From positions 1-12,356 of the forward strand of contig JAPYWP010000010.1 in the NCBI GenBank assembly GCA_028276315.1: 12,356 bases of DNA. Reading direction: 5' to 3'. This document shows, in pieces, positions 6,168 through 12,356 of this stretch. The notes beneath the pieces are model-generated. The model saw nothing but the letters and a program-made list of their open reading frames with translations, searched no databases and was not told the origin of the DNA. The translations under genes and the position numbers were made by a program. This DNA is from Minisyncoccota bacterium. Its GTDB lineage: Bacteria > Patescibacteriota > Minisyncoccia > UBA6257 > HR35. Within the stretch, counting starts at the first letter, position 1; each line of letters opens with the position of its first letter.

Positions 6168-7445
6168 CTAAATCAGCATATATCTTTGGTAAATTCTTCT
6201 TAAAGCAACAATAAAACTTGCTTTTCTTAAATCAACATTTAATTTTTCTTTTATTTCCCAAACCTCATCAAATGCTTTAGATAAATATTTCTCTAATTCT
6301 TCGAAAACTTTTTCTTTACTCCATTTCTCATTATTTAAATTTTGTAAGATCTCAAAATAAGAAACTGTAACTCCACCACTATTTGCTAAAATATCAGGAA
6401 TAATAATAACTCCCTTTTTATTTAAAATTTCATCTGCCTCTTCTGTTAATGGATTATTTGCCATTTCTAAAATTATTTTTGCTTTTATTTTTTCTGCATT
6501 TTTTTCATTGATAACATTTTCTAAAGCTGCTGGAACTAAAATATCAACATCAAGTTCAAGAAGCTCTTCATTAGAAATATCTTTTCCCAATCTTATATCA
6601 CAAACACTGCCAACACAATAACAACCAGCTATCACCCCTCTTTCTTTTTTACATTCCATAACAAGTTCTGGATTAAAACCTTCCTCACTATAAATCCCAC
6701 CCTTACTATCTGATAAAGCAATCAATTTATAATTTTTTCGATATAAAAATTTTGCTAGATTATAGCCAACATTGCCAAAACCTTGAATAGCTACGGTTAA
6801 CGGTTTTTTTAAACCAATCTTTTCTACAAATCTTTCTAAAATTATCTCCCCTCCTTTTCCTGTTGCTTCTTCTCTTCCTTCTGAACCATTATTTTCAATT
6901 GATTTTCCAGTAAATGTTGCTTTAAGTTTTATGTCTTTTGAATTAGAAATTTTTAAATATTCATCAGCCATCCAATCCATAATCTTTGCATTAGTATTAA
7001 CATCAGGCGCAGGAATGTCTTTATCTGGACCAATAAAATCATAAATTTTTCTTACATATTCTCTTGATAAATTTTCTAATTCCTTTTCTGATAAATTTTT
7101 AGGATCTACTTTTATTCCTCCCTTTGCTCCACCAAGAGGCAAATTAACTAAAGCACATTTTACTGTCATCAAAAAAGCTAAAGTTTTTATTTCATCTTCA
7201 CTAACCTCTGGAAAATATCTTATACCCCCCTTATATGGACCCAAAAAATTATTATGCTGAATCCTGTAACCTTCAAAAATTTCAATTTCTCCATTTTCTC
7301 TTTTTAAAGGAAGATAAACTTTAATTTCTCTTTGCGGTTTTTCTAAAATCTTAAATAAATCCTCAACAACTTTATTATCGCCAACTAAATTTTTAAAAAA
7401 TTCTTTAACCTCTAAAAATTTTTTGAAAGTATTTTCGAAAATCAT
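6168..7445 (-). CDS. gdhA: Glutamate dehydrogenase (Glu/Leu/Phe/Val dehydrogenase family)
   Basis: This 425-residue hexameric-type enzyme interconverts glutamate with 2-oxoglutarate plus ammonia using NAD(P). Substrate-domain motifs are YKGGIRYFPEVS at 71-82, TVKCALVNLPLGGAKGG at 94-110 with the active-site Lys108, and PAPDVNT at 145-151 with catalytic Asp148. The nucleotide-binding fold starts at GFGNVG, 222-227, and MANNPLTEEAD follows at 328-338. An unusual Cys cluster (Cys265, 275, 277, 282) occurs in the nucleotide domain before the ISNEELLELDVDILVPAALE block. The start at 7445 overlaps the 3' end of the VKOR-like gene by 41 bp, but residues 1-30 align with the family's N-terminus, so it is kept. 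The gene links nitrogen and carbon metabolism. NADPH supply could involve the NAD kinase in the same gene run. Glu versus another amino acid as substrate is inferred. Confidence 0.95.
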   Translation of the reverse strand: MIFENTFKKFLEVKEFFKNLVGDNKVVEDLFKILEKPQREIKVYLPLKRENGEIEIFEGYRIQHNNFLGPYKGGIRYFPEVSEDEIKTLAFLMTVKCALVNLPLGGAKGGIKVDPKNLSEKELENLSREYVRKIYDFIGPDKDIPAPDVNTNAKIMDWMADEYLKISNSKDIKLKATFTGKSIENNGSEGREEATGKGGEIILERFVEKIGLKKPLTVAIQGFGNVGYNLAKFLYRKNYKLIALSDSKGGIYSEEGFNPELVMECKKERGVIAGCYCVGSVCDIRLGKDISNEELLELDVDILVPAALENVINEKNAEKIKAKIILEMANNPLTEEADEILNKKGVIIIPDILANSGGVTVSYFEILQNLNNEKWSKEKVFEELEKYLSKAFDEVWEIKEKLNVDLRKASFIVALRRIYQRYMLI

Positions 7446-7800
7446 AATTTAAAACAAAAATAATTATTGCTGAAAAATCAATAATCAAACAATTATAACA
7501 CACTTCTTTTAAAACAAAAAGCATAATGAAAATAAAGTATAAAGCAAAAAAGGCGCCAAAGATAGATAAAAATTTTAGAATTTTTTCTTTATTTATAAAA
7601 TTAAAAATTAAAATAATTAAAAAATAAAAAATCCCTAAAAGCGAATTATCAATTCCCAAAATTTTACTAAATTTACTATTTAAAACACTATCACAGCTAC
7701 CTAATGAGCAAAATGTTAAATTTGGTTTATTTAAAAATAGATATAAAGAAAGAGAGATTCCTATAAGAGCAAAAATTAAAATTAAAATTTTCTTTATCAT
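7405..7800 (-). CDS. VKOR-family thiol oxidoreductase (vitamin K epoxide reductase homologue)
   Basis: From the ATG at 7800 the product is 131 residues with four membrane helices. It has the VKOR set of four cysteines: Cys31 and Cys36 in FCSLGSCDSVLNSKFS, a Ser at 42, and the CxxC redox centre Cys101-Tyr-Asn-Cys104. Archaeal and bacterial VKORs reoxidise a thioredoxin-like partner and pass electrons to quinone, driving disulfide formation outside the membrane. No fused thioredoxin domain or separate Dsb-like partner is seen in the window. I chose 7800 over the ATG at 7833 because it starts directly at the first helix and leaves a 1-bp gap to the previous gene, whereas 7833 adds 11 polar residues and overlaps that gene by 32 bp. 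Its 3' end overlaps gdhA by 41 bp. Confidence 0.85.
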   Translation of the reverse strand: MIKKILILIFALIGISLSLYLFLNKPNLTFCSLGSCDSVLNSKFSKILGIDNSLLGIFYFLIILIFNFINKEKILKFLSIFGAFFALYFIFIMLFVLKEVCYNCLIIDFSAIIIFVLNYDFRKYFQKIFRG

Positions 7801-7801
7801 A

Positions 7802-8422
7802 TTAAAAATCGTAATATTTTTTAATTTCTTCAATAACTTTTTTAACAGCTTTTATTCTATGATTTACTTTTTCATGTTCTTCTGGGGTCAACTCATCATA
7901 ATATTTGCCAATTTCTTTAACAATAAATAGTGATCTATAGGGATAACCCTTAATTCTATTTTTACTTGGTTCATTTGCGATTATTCCTTCAATTGATTCT
8001 TCTTTAAAAATACTAATATTATTTATTGGATCATGAAAATAAACACATACAGTCAAAAAAGCAATTCTTTCATCATCTTTTGCATCTTTCATTTTTAAAA
8101 GTGTAAAGTTTATTAATTCATCGTCTGAAGCATCATAACCTAACCACCTTTTTGATTTTACTCCTGGAAATCCACCAAGATAAGGAATAACAATACCACC
8201 GTCATCGCATATTGTTGGTAAATTAGTTATTTTTGAATAATAAGTTGCTTTAATTAATGCATTTTCATAAAAACTATCTCCATTCTCTTCTGGTTCAATA
8301 ATTTCAAATTTATTTAAATCTAAAATTTCTACTCCATTATATTCAAGCTCTTTTAAAGAAAATCTAAGTTCTTCTAATTTTGCCTTATTTTTTGTTCCTA
8401 TTAAAATTTTTTCTAACTTCAT
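7802..8422 (-). CDS. Non-canonical purine NTP pyrophosphatase (RdgB/HAM1-like), divergent
   Basis: The 206-residue protein follows the HAM1 fold. It opens with LIGTKNKAKLEEL at 7-19 (family: TxNxxKxxE), then has EENGDSFYENALIKA at 45-59, and the DDGGIVIPYLGGFPGVKSKR block at 73-92, which matches the DSGLxVxxLxGxPGxxSAR core. The enzyme family hydrolyses ITP, XTP and their deoxy forms to monophosphates, keeping damaged purines out of nucleic acids. Two late motifs differ from the norm: PYRSLF at 161-166 replaces the usual GYDPxF, and NHR at 187-189 replaces SHR. Specificity may therefore differ from classical RdgB. It sits between NAD kinase (1-bp gap) and the VKOR gene (1-bp gap) in a tight operon. 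Confidence 0.85.
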   Translation of the reverse strand: MKLEKILIGTKNKAKLEELRFSLKELEYNGVEILDLNKFEIIEPEENGDSFYENALIKATYYSKITNLPTICDDGGIVIPYLGGFPGVKSKRWLGYDASDDELINFTLLKMKDAKDDERIAFLTVCVYFHDPINNISIFKEESIEGIIANEPSKNRIKGYPYRSLFIVKEIGKYYDELTPEEHEKVNHRIKAVKKVIEEIKKYYDF

Positions 8423-8423
8423 A

Positions 8424-9179
8424 TTAAAAAACTATTTTTCTTAATTTTTTTGAAATATTATAAAAAACATCTGAAGATGAAAAAACATAAGCATCATCTC
8501 CTTTTTCTATTTTAAGCAAACTATCTTTTTTAACTTTACCTATAACTCTTCCATCAACAATAATTATTGGTTCCTGTTTTTCAAAATATGCTCTTAAAAC
8601 AATTTTAGAATCTATACCCACAACTATTGGTTTTACAAAAAAAGAATAAGGTACAATTGCATTTATAATAATGCAATTTAATGTTGGAACTACAATAGGA
8701 CCTCCAGCATAAGCATTTGCAGCAGTAGATCCAGTTGATGTTGAAAAAATAATTCCATTTCCTTTAAATTTTATACTTTTTAAGTTATTTATAGTTATAT
8801 CAAAAGTAATCAAGCTACCGTCTTGAGAATTTATAATTATGTCATTTAAAACTTGATGTTTTAGAATTTTTATTCTGCTTCTTTTTTCTGGTAAAATTTT
8901 ACCTTCTTTTATTTTTCTCAAAACTTTATCTATATCTTTAAATTCAAAATTAGATAAAAATCCTAAATTACCAAAATTAAAACCAATAACAGGCTTTGAT
9001 TTTGCTAAATTCGCGGTCCACAAAAATGTACCATCACCACCAAAACAAATATAAATATCACCTTTTTTATTTGTTTTTTCGTTTATTAAAACCACATCTA
9101 AAACATTAAAAAATTTCTTTACTTTTTTAACATAACTATTTAAACTTTTATCTTTTAAAACTACTATTGCATTTTCCAT
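8424..9179 (-). CDS. nadK: NAD kinase (ATP- or polyphosphate-dependent)
   Basis: The 251-residue protein phosphorylates NAD to NADP, the only route to new NADP. It has the GGDGT signature at 47-51 followed by FGNLGFLSNF at 69-78, an ND pair at 112-113 where most relatives have NE, and the glycine/threonine-rich loop GIIFSTSTGSTAANAYAGGP at 142-161. A PYSFFVKPIVV stretch at 177-187 matches the family's P-H-S-L-x-x-R-P region, with Lys in place of Arg. The length is a little below the usual 260-300. Its ATG lies inside the 3' end of the PGI/PMI gene (16-bp overlap, different frame), indicating coupled translation. The phosphate donor cannot be told from sequence alone. Confidence 0.93.
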   Translation of the reverse strand: MENAIVVLKDKSLNSYVKKVKKFFNVLDVVLINEKTNKKGDIYICFGGDGTFLWTANLAKSKPVIGFNFGNLGFLSNFEFKDIDKVLRKIKEGKILPEKRSRIKILKHQVLNDIIINSQDGSLITFDITINNLKSIKFKGNGIIFSTSTGSTAANAYAGGPIVVPTLNCIIINAIVPYSFFVKPIVVGIDSKIVLRAYFEKQEPIIIVDGRVIGKVKKDSLLKIEKGDDAYVFSSSDVFYNISKKLRKIVF

Positions 9180-10129
9180 AATTTATCTTTAAACTCTTCT
9201 AATAATTTCAAGTCTTGAGGATTTTCTTTTAAAATTCTTGCTAAATTTATTGATAAAAGATCAGATAGAATTAATGAATTTAATATTTTTAAAATTCTAT
9301 TTTCACCAAAAATTTCAATTTTAAATGTTTTAAAGCCAAATTTTTCATAAATTTTTTTTGTTAAATTCATTCTCAACTTTACTCTATCATTATCTTCATC
9401 GTCATACAAAAAAATAAAGCAAAAATTTTTTAAAAATCTACTTTTTGAAAAACCCAACATTTCATTATGATTTAACTCTGGAAAAAAATTATAAAAACAA
9501 GGCATCTTTGCGCTCTCATTAATTTTTATTTTAAATAAATAACTAATTATACTATTTTCAAAGCTTGAGTAAAATATTGGAATTAGACTATTTATTTTTT
9601 TAACTATGCTTTTGGCTAAAAATTTAATTTTTTTAACATCTATGTCTTCTTTTGACTTTTTAATAACATCTATCATTTTACCATCTACAATTTTCAAAAT
9701 AGCAATAAGTTGTAACAAGATTGTAAACCTTGGTTGAAGATCTAAATTTAAAAGTTGAATATAGGGTATTTTATCTTTTTTTGCCAAATTAAGCAATTTT
9801 CCATTGCTTGAAATAACAATTTTAGAACATTTTATTTTTTTTAAATTTTTATAAGCATCAATTACTTCTTCTGTATTTCCTGAATAAGAATTAAAAATAA
9901 TTGTTCTATCTTTAAAATCTATTTTTGGAATACCATAATTTTTATGTGAAATAATATCAATATTTTGATTTAAATTTTTTAAAATATCAGCAACTAAACC
10001 CGATCCCCCAACCCCTATAAATAAAAATTTATCATAATTTTTAATTTTATCTCCATTAAAAATTACAGGCTCAAATTCAAACTGCTCAAAAAATTTCCTT
10101 ATTAATAAATCTTCAAAAAAATCATTCAT
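9164..10129 (-). CDS. Bifunctional phosphoglucose/phosphomannose isomerase (PGI/PMI, SIS-domain)
   Basis: This 321-residue protein has two sugar-isomerase (SIS) halves. Visible family marks are FIGVGGSG at 37-44, NSYSGNTEEVIDAY at 80-93, an LQPRFT stretch at 131-136, and PELNHNEMLGF at 217-227, which carries the Glu/His pair conserved around the active site. Archaeal and actinobacterial PGI/PMI enzymes interconvert glucose-6-phosphate, mannose-6-phosphate and fructose-6-phosphate. That links glycolysis or gluconeogenesis with sugar donors for glycans and perhaps for the glycosyltransferase elsewhere in this window. The length matches the family. It is 28 bp downstream of the MFS gene and overlaps nadK by 16 bp. 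Dual activity is inferred from family membership. Confidence 0.88.
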   Translation of the reverse strand: MNDFFEDLLIRKFFEQFEFEPVIFNGDKIKNYDKFLFIGVGGSGLVADILKNLNQNIDIISHKNYGIPKIDFKDRTIIFNSYSGNTEEVIDAYKNLKKIKCSKIVISSNGKLLNLAKKDKIPYIQLLNLDLQPRFTILLQLIAILKIVDGKMIDVIKKSKEDIDVKKIKFLAKSIVKKINSLIPIFYSSFENSIISYLFKIKINESAKMPCFYNFFPELNHNEMLGFSKSRFLKNFCFIFLYDDEDNDRVKLRMNLTKKIYEKFGFKTFKIEIFGENRILKILNSLILSDLLSINLARILKENPQDLKLLEEFKDKLWKMQ

Positions 10130-10157
10130 AATTCTAATTATAAATTATAAATAATTT

Positions 10158-11318
10158 TTAAAATTTCTTGAATGAAAAATTTAATATTAAATAAGAAATA
10201 AAAATTAAAAAAGCGCCTAAAAGAAAAACATAATTAAAACCAAATTTTGACCAAATAAAACCACCAAAAGCGCCACTAAAAAGTTGACCAAAACCATAAA
10301 GAGCATTAAGTGTTCCTTGAGTTGTTCCTAAAAATTCTGAAGCGACATTTTTGCCAATATAAACCATTTTCATCCCATCAATTAAAGCTAAACTTAAAGA
10401 AAGTAAAATTATGGCTGGGAAAATTAAAAAATTTTTGTTTATGGAAAATAAAAGAAAAGATAAAATAGAAATTAAAAATCCAATTTTAAGCATTATTTTT
10501 TCTCCATATTGATCTCCTAATTTTCCTAAAGAAAAGGCAAAAATGACAAAGAAAAAATTAAAAAGAAAATAAAAAAGTGGTAATGTTTTTAAAGAAGAAT
10601 CAATTGTTTGAATTCTTAAAAGAACTAAAGAAAGAGGAAAAAATCCAAATGAAAAAATAAGAAAAGATAAAAGATAAATTTTAATTGATTGTGGAAAAAT
10701 TTTAAAATCAAAAGTAAATTTTTTATTATTTGAATTTTCACTTTTCTTATCTTCAACTGCAAAAAAAGTTATTAATGTAAAAAATCCTAAAAAAGAAGCA
10801 ATTAAAAATAAAAATCTATAGTTTGAGTTTAAAAAATAATTTAAAATTAAAAATCCAAAAAATGGGCCCAAAATAGAGCCAATAGAATCAAAGGCTCGAT
10901 GAAAGTTATAAGACTTATTAAGTTCTTCTTTATTTGAAGAAAGATAAATTAATGCATCTCTTGGAGCATCACGAAGGCCTTTACCAAATCTATCAAAAAC
11001 TCTTAAAACAAAAACCTGCCAAAAATTATTAACAAAAATAAGAAAAAATCTTGTTAAATTTGAAATTGTATAACCTAAAAAAGCAAAAATTTTTCTTCGA
11101 TTATAAAAATCAGAAAGTCTTCCTGAAAAAATTTTCAAAATATTATGAAAAGCTTCGCTAAATCCTTCTAAAAAGCCAACAAACCAAAAAGGGGCATTTA
11201 AAGATTTAACTAAAAAAGTAGGCATTATTGAATAAATCATCTCACTAGAGAAATCATTAAAAAGACTTACTAAACTTAAATAAAAAACATTCTTATTAAC
11301 TCCTAAAATTTTCTTCAT
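10158..11318 (-). CDS. Major facilitator superfamily transporter
   Basis: The 386-residue protein has about 12 membrane helices in two six-helix halves joined by a charged loop near residues 185-205. MFS hallmarks are GRLSDFYNRRK at about 66-76 (loop 2-3 motif GxLxDxxxRR), the stretch RVFDRFGKGLRDAPRDALI at about 107-125 after helix 4, and a second-half loop GKLGDQYGEK at about 266-275. Relatives with the GKGxRxAPRDALI block occur in many archaea and bacteria and are usually annotated only as MFS permeases or drug/H+ antiporters; the substrate is unknown. It begins 8 bp after the LanM-like stop, so the two genes are almost certainly co-transcribed. Export of a modified product or a link to resistance is possible but unproven. 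No cleaved signal peptide is evident. Confidence 0.9.
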   Translation of the reverse strand: MKKILGVNKNVFYLSLVSLFNDFSSEMIYSIMPTFLVKSLNAPFWFVGFLEGFSEAFHNILKIFSGRLSDFYNRRKIFAFLGYTISNLTRFFLIFVNNFWQVFVLRVFDRFGKGLRDAPRDALIYLSSNKEELNKSYNFHRAFDSIGSILGPFFGFLILNYFLNSNYRFLFLIASFLGFFTLITFFAVEDKKSENSNNKKFTFDFKIFPQSIKIYLLSFLIFSFGFFPLSLVLLRIQTIDSSLKTLPLFYFLFNFFFVIFAFSLGKLGDQYGEKIMLKIGFLISILSFLLFSINKNFLIFPAIILLSLSLALIDGMKMVYIGKNVASEFLGTTQGTLNALYGFGQLFSGAFGGFIWSKFGFNYVFLLGAFLIFISYLILNFSFKKF

Positions 11319-11326
11319 TATAAAAA

Positions 11327-12356
11327 TTATAAAACTTTATCTATTGTTTTAACTTTTCTATTAAGATCTTTTTTAGAAATATCCTCTATTTTTTCCATTA
11401 AAATATCTTTAGCTGATTTTTTAAAAAAATCTTTTATAACTCCTTTTGGAAAATATAAATCCCTCTTCCCTATTTTTTGCCAAAATATAGGAACCTCTAG
11501 ATTATAAATACTTTTCAGTTCAAAATCAATAACTTTCTTTAATCTTTTCCTTTTGACCCTATGAAATTTAAAACTATTTTGTAAAAAAGCTTTTTTAATT
11601 TTTAATATAAAATTTTTAAGAGGAAAATTTATCGGTTGAGTGATATGTTGAATTAATATACTATAAAATGATGTTTTTCTTAAAATTACTCTTGAATAAG
11701 ATTTTTCAATTTTATTTAAATTAATTATTATGTTTTTTTTATTTTCAATTACTTTAAGATAAAAATCTTTAAATCCTTTTATTATTTCATTTTTAAAGGC
11801 TCCGGGCATTACCATTTTATTTTTTATAAAAATCCTATTATGCAACTTATAATTGCTATATTTTCTATAAATAATATACATTTTATCAGTGTTTTTGTTT
11901 AAAATTACTGGATCAGTTAAACTTATTAACTTTTCATTACCGCCTAAAATGGCACTTGTTGGTGGCTCTTTTGTTTTTCTTTCTAAAAAACCTGTTACAT
12001 ATAAATTGTTTTTTAAATTAGATCTAAAAATAGAAAAATTAGTAACAAACCCCTCTAAATCTAAAATTATTGGCCTATTTTTATTTACTATTAAATTTTC
12101 CATATGAAAATCAACGCCATTAAAGCAATAGGCAAGAGCCATTAATTTTCCAATCTCATAATAAAAATTTTTAGCTTTTTGTTTGTCTGATTTTTTATTA
12201 TAGTGAATAAATTCTGCAAAAAACCACCTATCAATAAGATAATACTTAGGAAAATTTTCAGTAACATTTTTATCTATTTTAGAAAAAAGATCAATTAAAA
12301 AACTATTAAAAGAAAAACAAAAAGGTTTTACTTTAATTATTTTTCCGTCAAAATCA
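11327..12356 (-). CDS. LanM-type lanthipeptide dehydratase domain (DUF4135) without a LanC domain; 5' end cut by window edge
   Basis: The frame is open from the right edge (first full codon at 12355) to TAA at 11327-11329, giving 343 visible residues. The ATG at 12142 is internal (visible residue 72), because matching sequence continues upstream. Visible residues 1-11 (DFDGKIIKVKP) match the LanM strand with the catalytic Lys (Lys10). Seventy-two residues later comes Asp82-Phe-His84-Met-Glu-Asn87, then Asp99 in PIILDLEGF. An Arg222-x5-Thr228 pair lies in SRVILRKTSFY. From memory of enterococcal CylM these correspond to K274, D347/H349/N352, D364, R506 and T512, which phosphorylate Ser/Thr and then eliminate phosphate. 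The region also has a KNTDKM motif near 154-159 and the domain's closing pattern, VPIFW then ISKKDLNRK. The protein stops there, where typical LanM proteins of about 1000 residues continue into the zinc LanC cyclase. No precursor peptide is visible. The family call is strong; the function is inferred. Confidence 0.88.
   Translation of the reverse strand, partial: DFDGKIIKVKPFCFSFNSFLIDLFSKIDKNVTENFPKYYLIDRWFFAEFIHYNKKSDKQKAKNFYYEIGKLMALAYCFNGVDFHMENLIVNKNRPIILDLEGFVTNFSIFRSNLKNNLYVTGFLERKTKEPPTSAILGGNEKLISLTDPVILNKNTDKMYIIYRKYSNYKLHNRIFIKNKMVMPGAFKNEIIKGFKDFYLKVIENKKNIIINLNKIEKSYSRVILRKTSFYSILIQHITQPINFPLKNFILKIKKAFLQNSFKFHRVKRKRLKKVIDFELKSIYNLEVPIFWQKIGKRDLYFPKGVIKDFFKKSAKDILMEKIEDISKKDLNRKVKTIDKVL

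Noticed and set aside
7801..7833. ATG at 7833 as start of the VKOR-like gene
   Set aside because: It adds 11 polar residues before the first membrane helix and overlaps the upstream gene by 32 bp, while the ATG at 7800 starts at the helix with a 1-bp gap.
11889..12107. Open frame of 72 codons on the plus strand
   Set aside because: Antisense to the LanM-like catalytic core, which is clearly the coding frame.
12140..12142. ATG at 12142 as the true start of the LanM-like gene
   Set aside because: The frame is open upstream to the window edge, and those 71 residues include the catalytic-Lys strand at the spacing expected for the family, so the true start lies outside the window.

Overview
This is a very AT-rich, densely coded window (G+C looks like roughly a fifth to a quarter by eye). 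Most genes are on the minus strand with gaps of a few bases or short overlaps. TGA, TAG and TAA all serve as ordinary stops. Clear Shine-Dalgarno motifs are missing in front of most starts, and oligo-T tracts and TATA-like elements occur where archaeal signals would be expected. The gene mix (short-chain GGPP synthase with an archaeal-type chain-length residue, bifunctional phosphoglucose/phosphomannose isomerase, class II photolyase, VKOR, DUF422-type CruF) suggests a small-genome archaeon, most likely of the DPANN group. A CPR bacterium is the main alternative. This placement is inference.

Layout. (1) 1-3610, minus strand: a carotenoid operon read as GGPP synthase -> phytoene synthase -> CruF-like hydratase -> family 2 glycosyltransferase (cut by the left edge). 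It can make C20 precursor, condense it to phytoene, and hydrate and perhaps glycosylate the end of an acyclic carotenoid. No desaturase is visible. (2) 3677-5053, plus strand: a class II CPD photolyase, divergent from the carotenoid operon across 66 bp that contain a near-palindromic TATA-like element. Together these read as a light-protection locus. (3) 5072-6132, minus strand: two small membrane proteins (DUF2892 and DoxX-like), a tiny cysteine-rich tandem-repeat gene interrupted by an in-frame TAA, and a CutA gene lacking its C-terminal third. The last two suggest local gene decay. (4) 6168-10129, minus strand: housekeeping and redox genes: glutamate dehydrogenase, VKOR-like thiol oxidoreductase, non-canonical NTP pyrophosphatase, NAD kinase and PGI/PMI. 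(5) 10158-12356, minus strand: an MFS transporter and, 8 bp upstream of it, the 3' part of a LanM-type (DUF4135) lanthipeptide dehydratase.

The most interesting item is the LanM-like protein. It keeps the catalytic residues of class II lanthipeptide dehydratases at the expected spacing (Lys; Asp-x-His-x-x-Asn; Asp; Arg-x5-Thr). It then stops where the LanC cyclase domain should begin, and an MFS gene starts at once. A dehydratase without a cyclase, in what appears to be a minimal-genome archaeon, beside a transporter, would be an unusual peptide- or protein-modifying system. No RNA gene, CRISPR array or insertion sequence was seen, and no gene-free stretch exceeds 300 bases.
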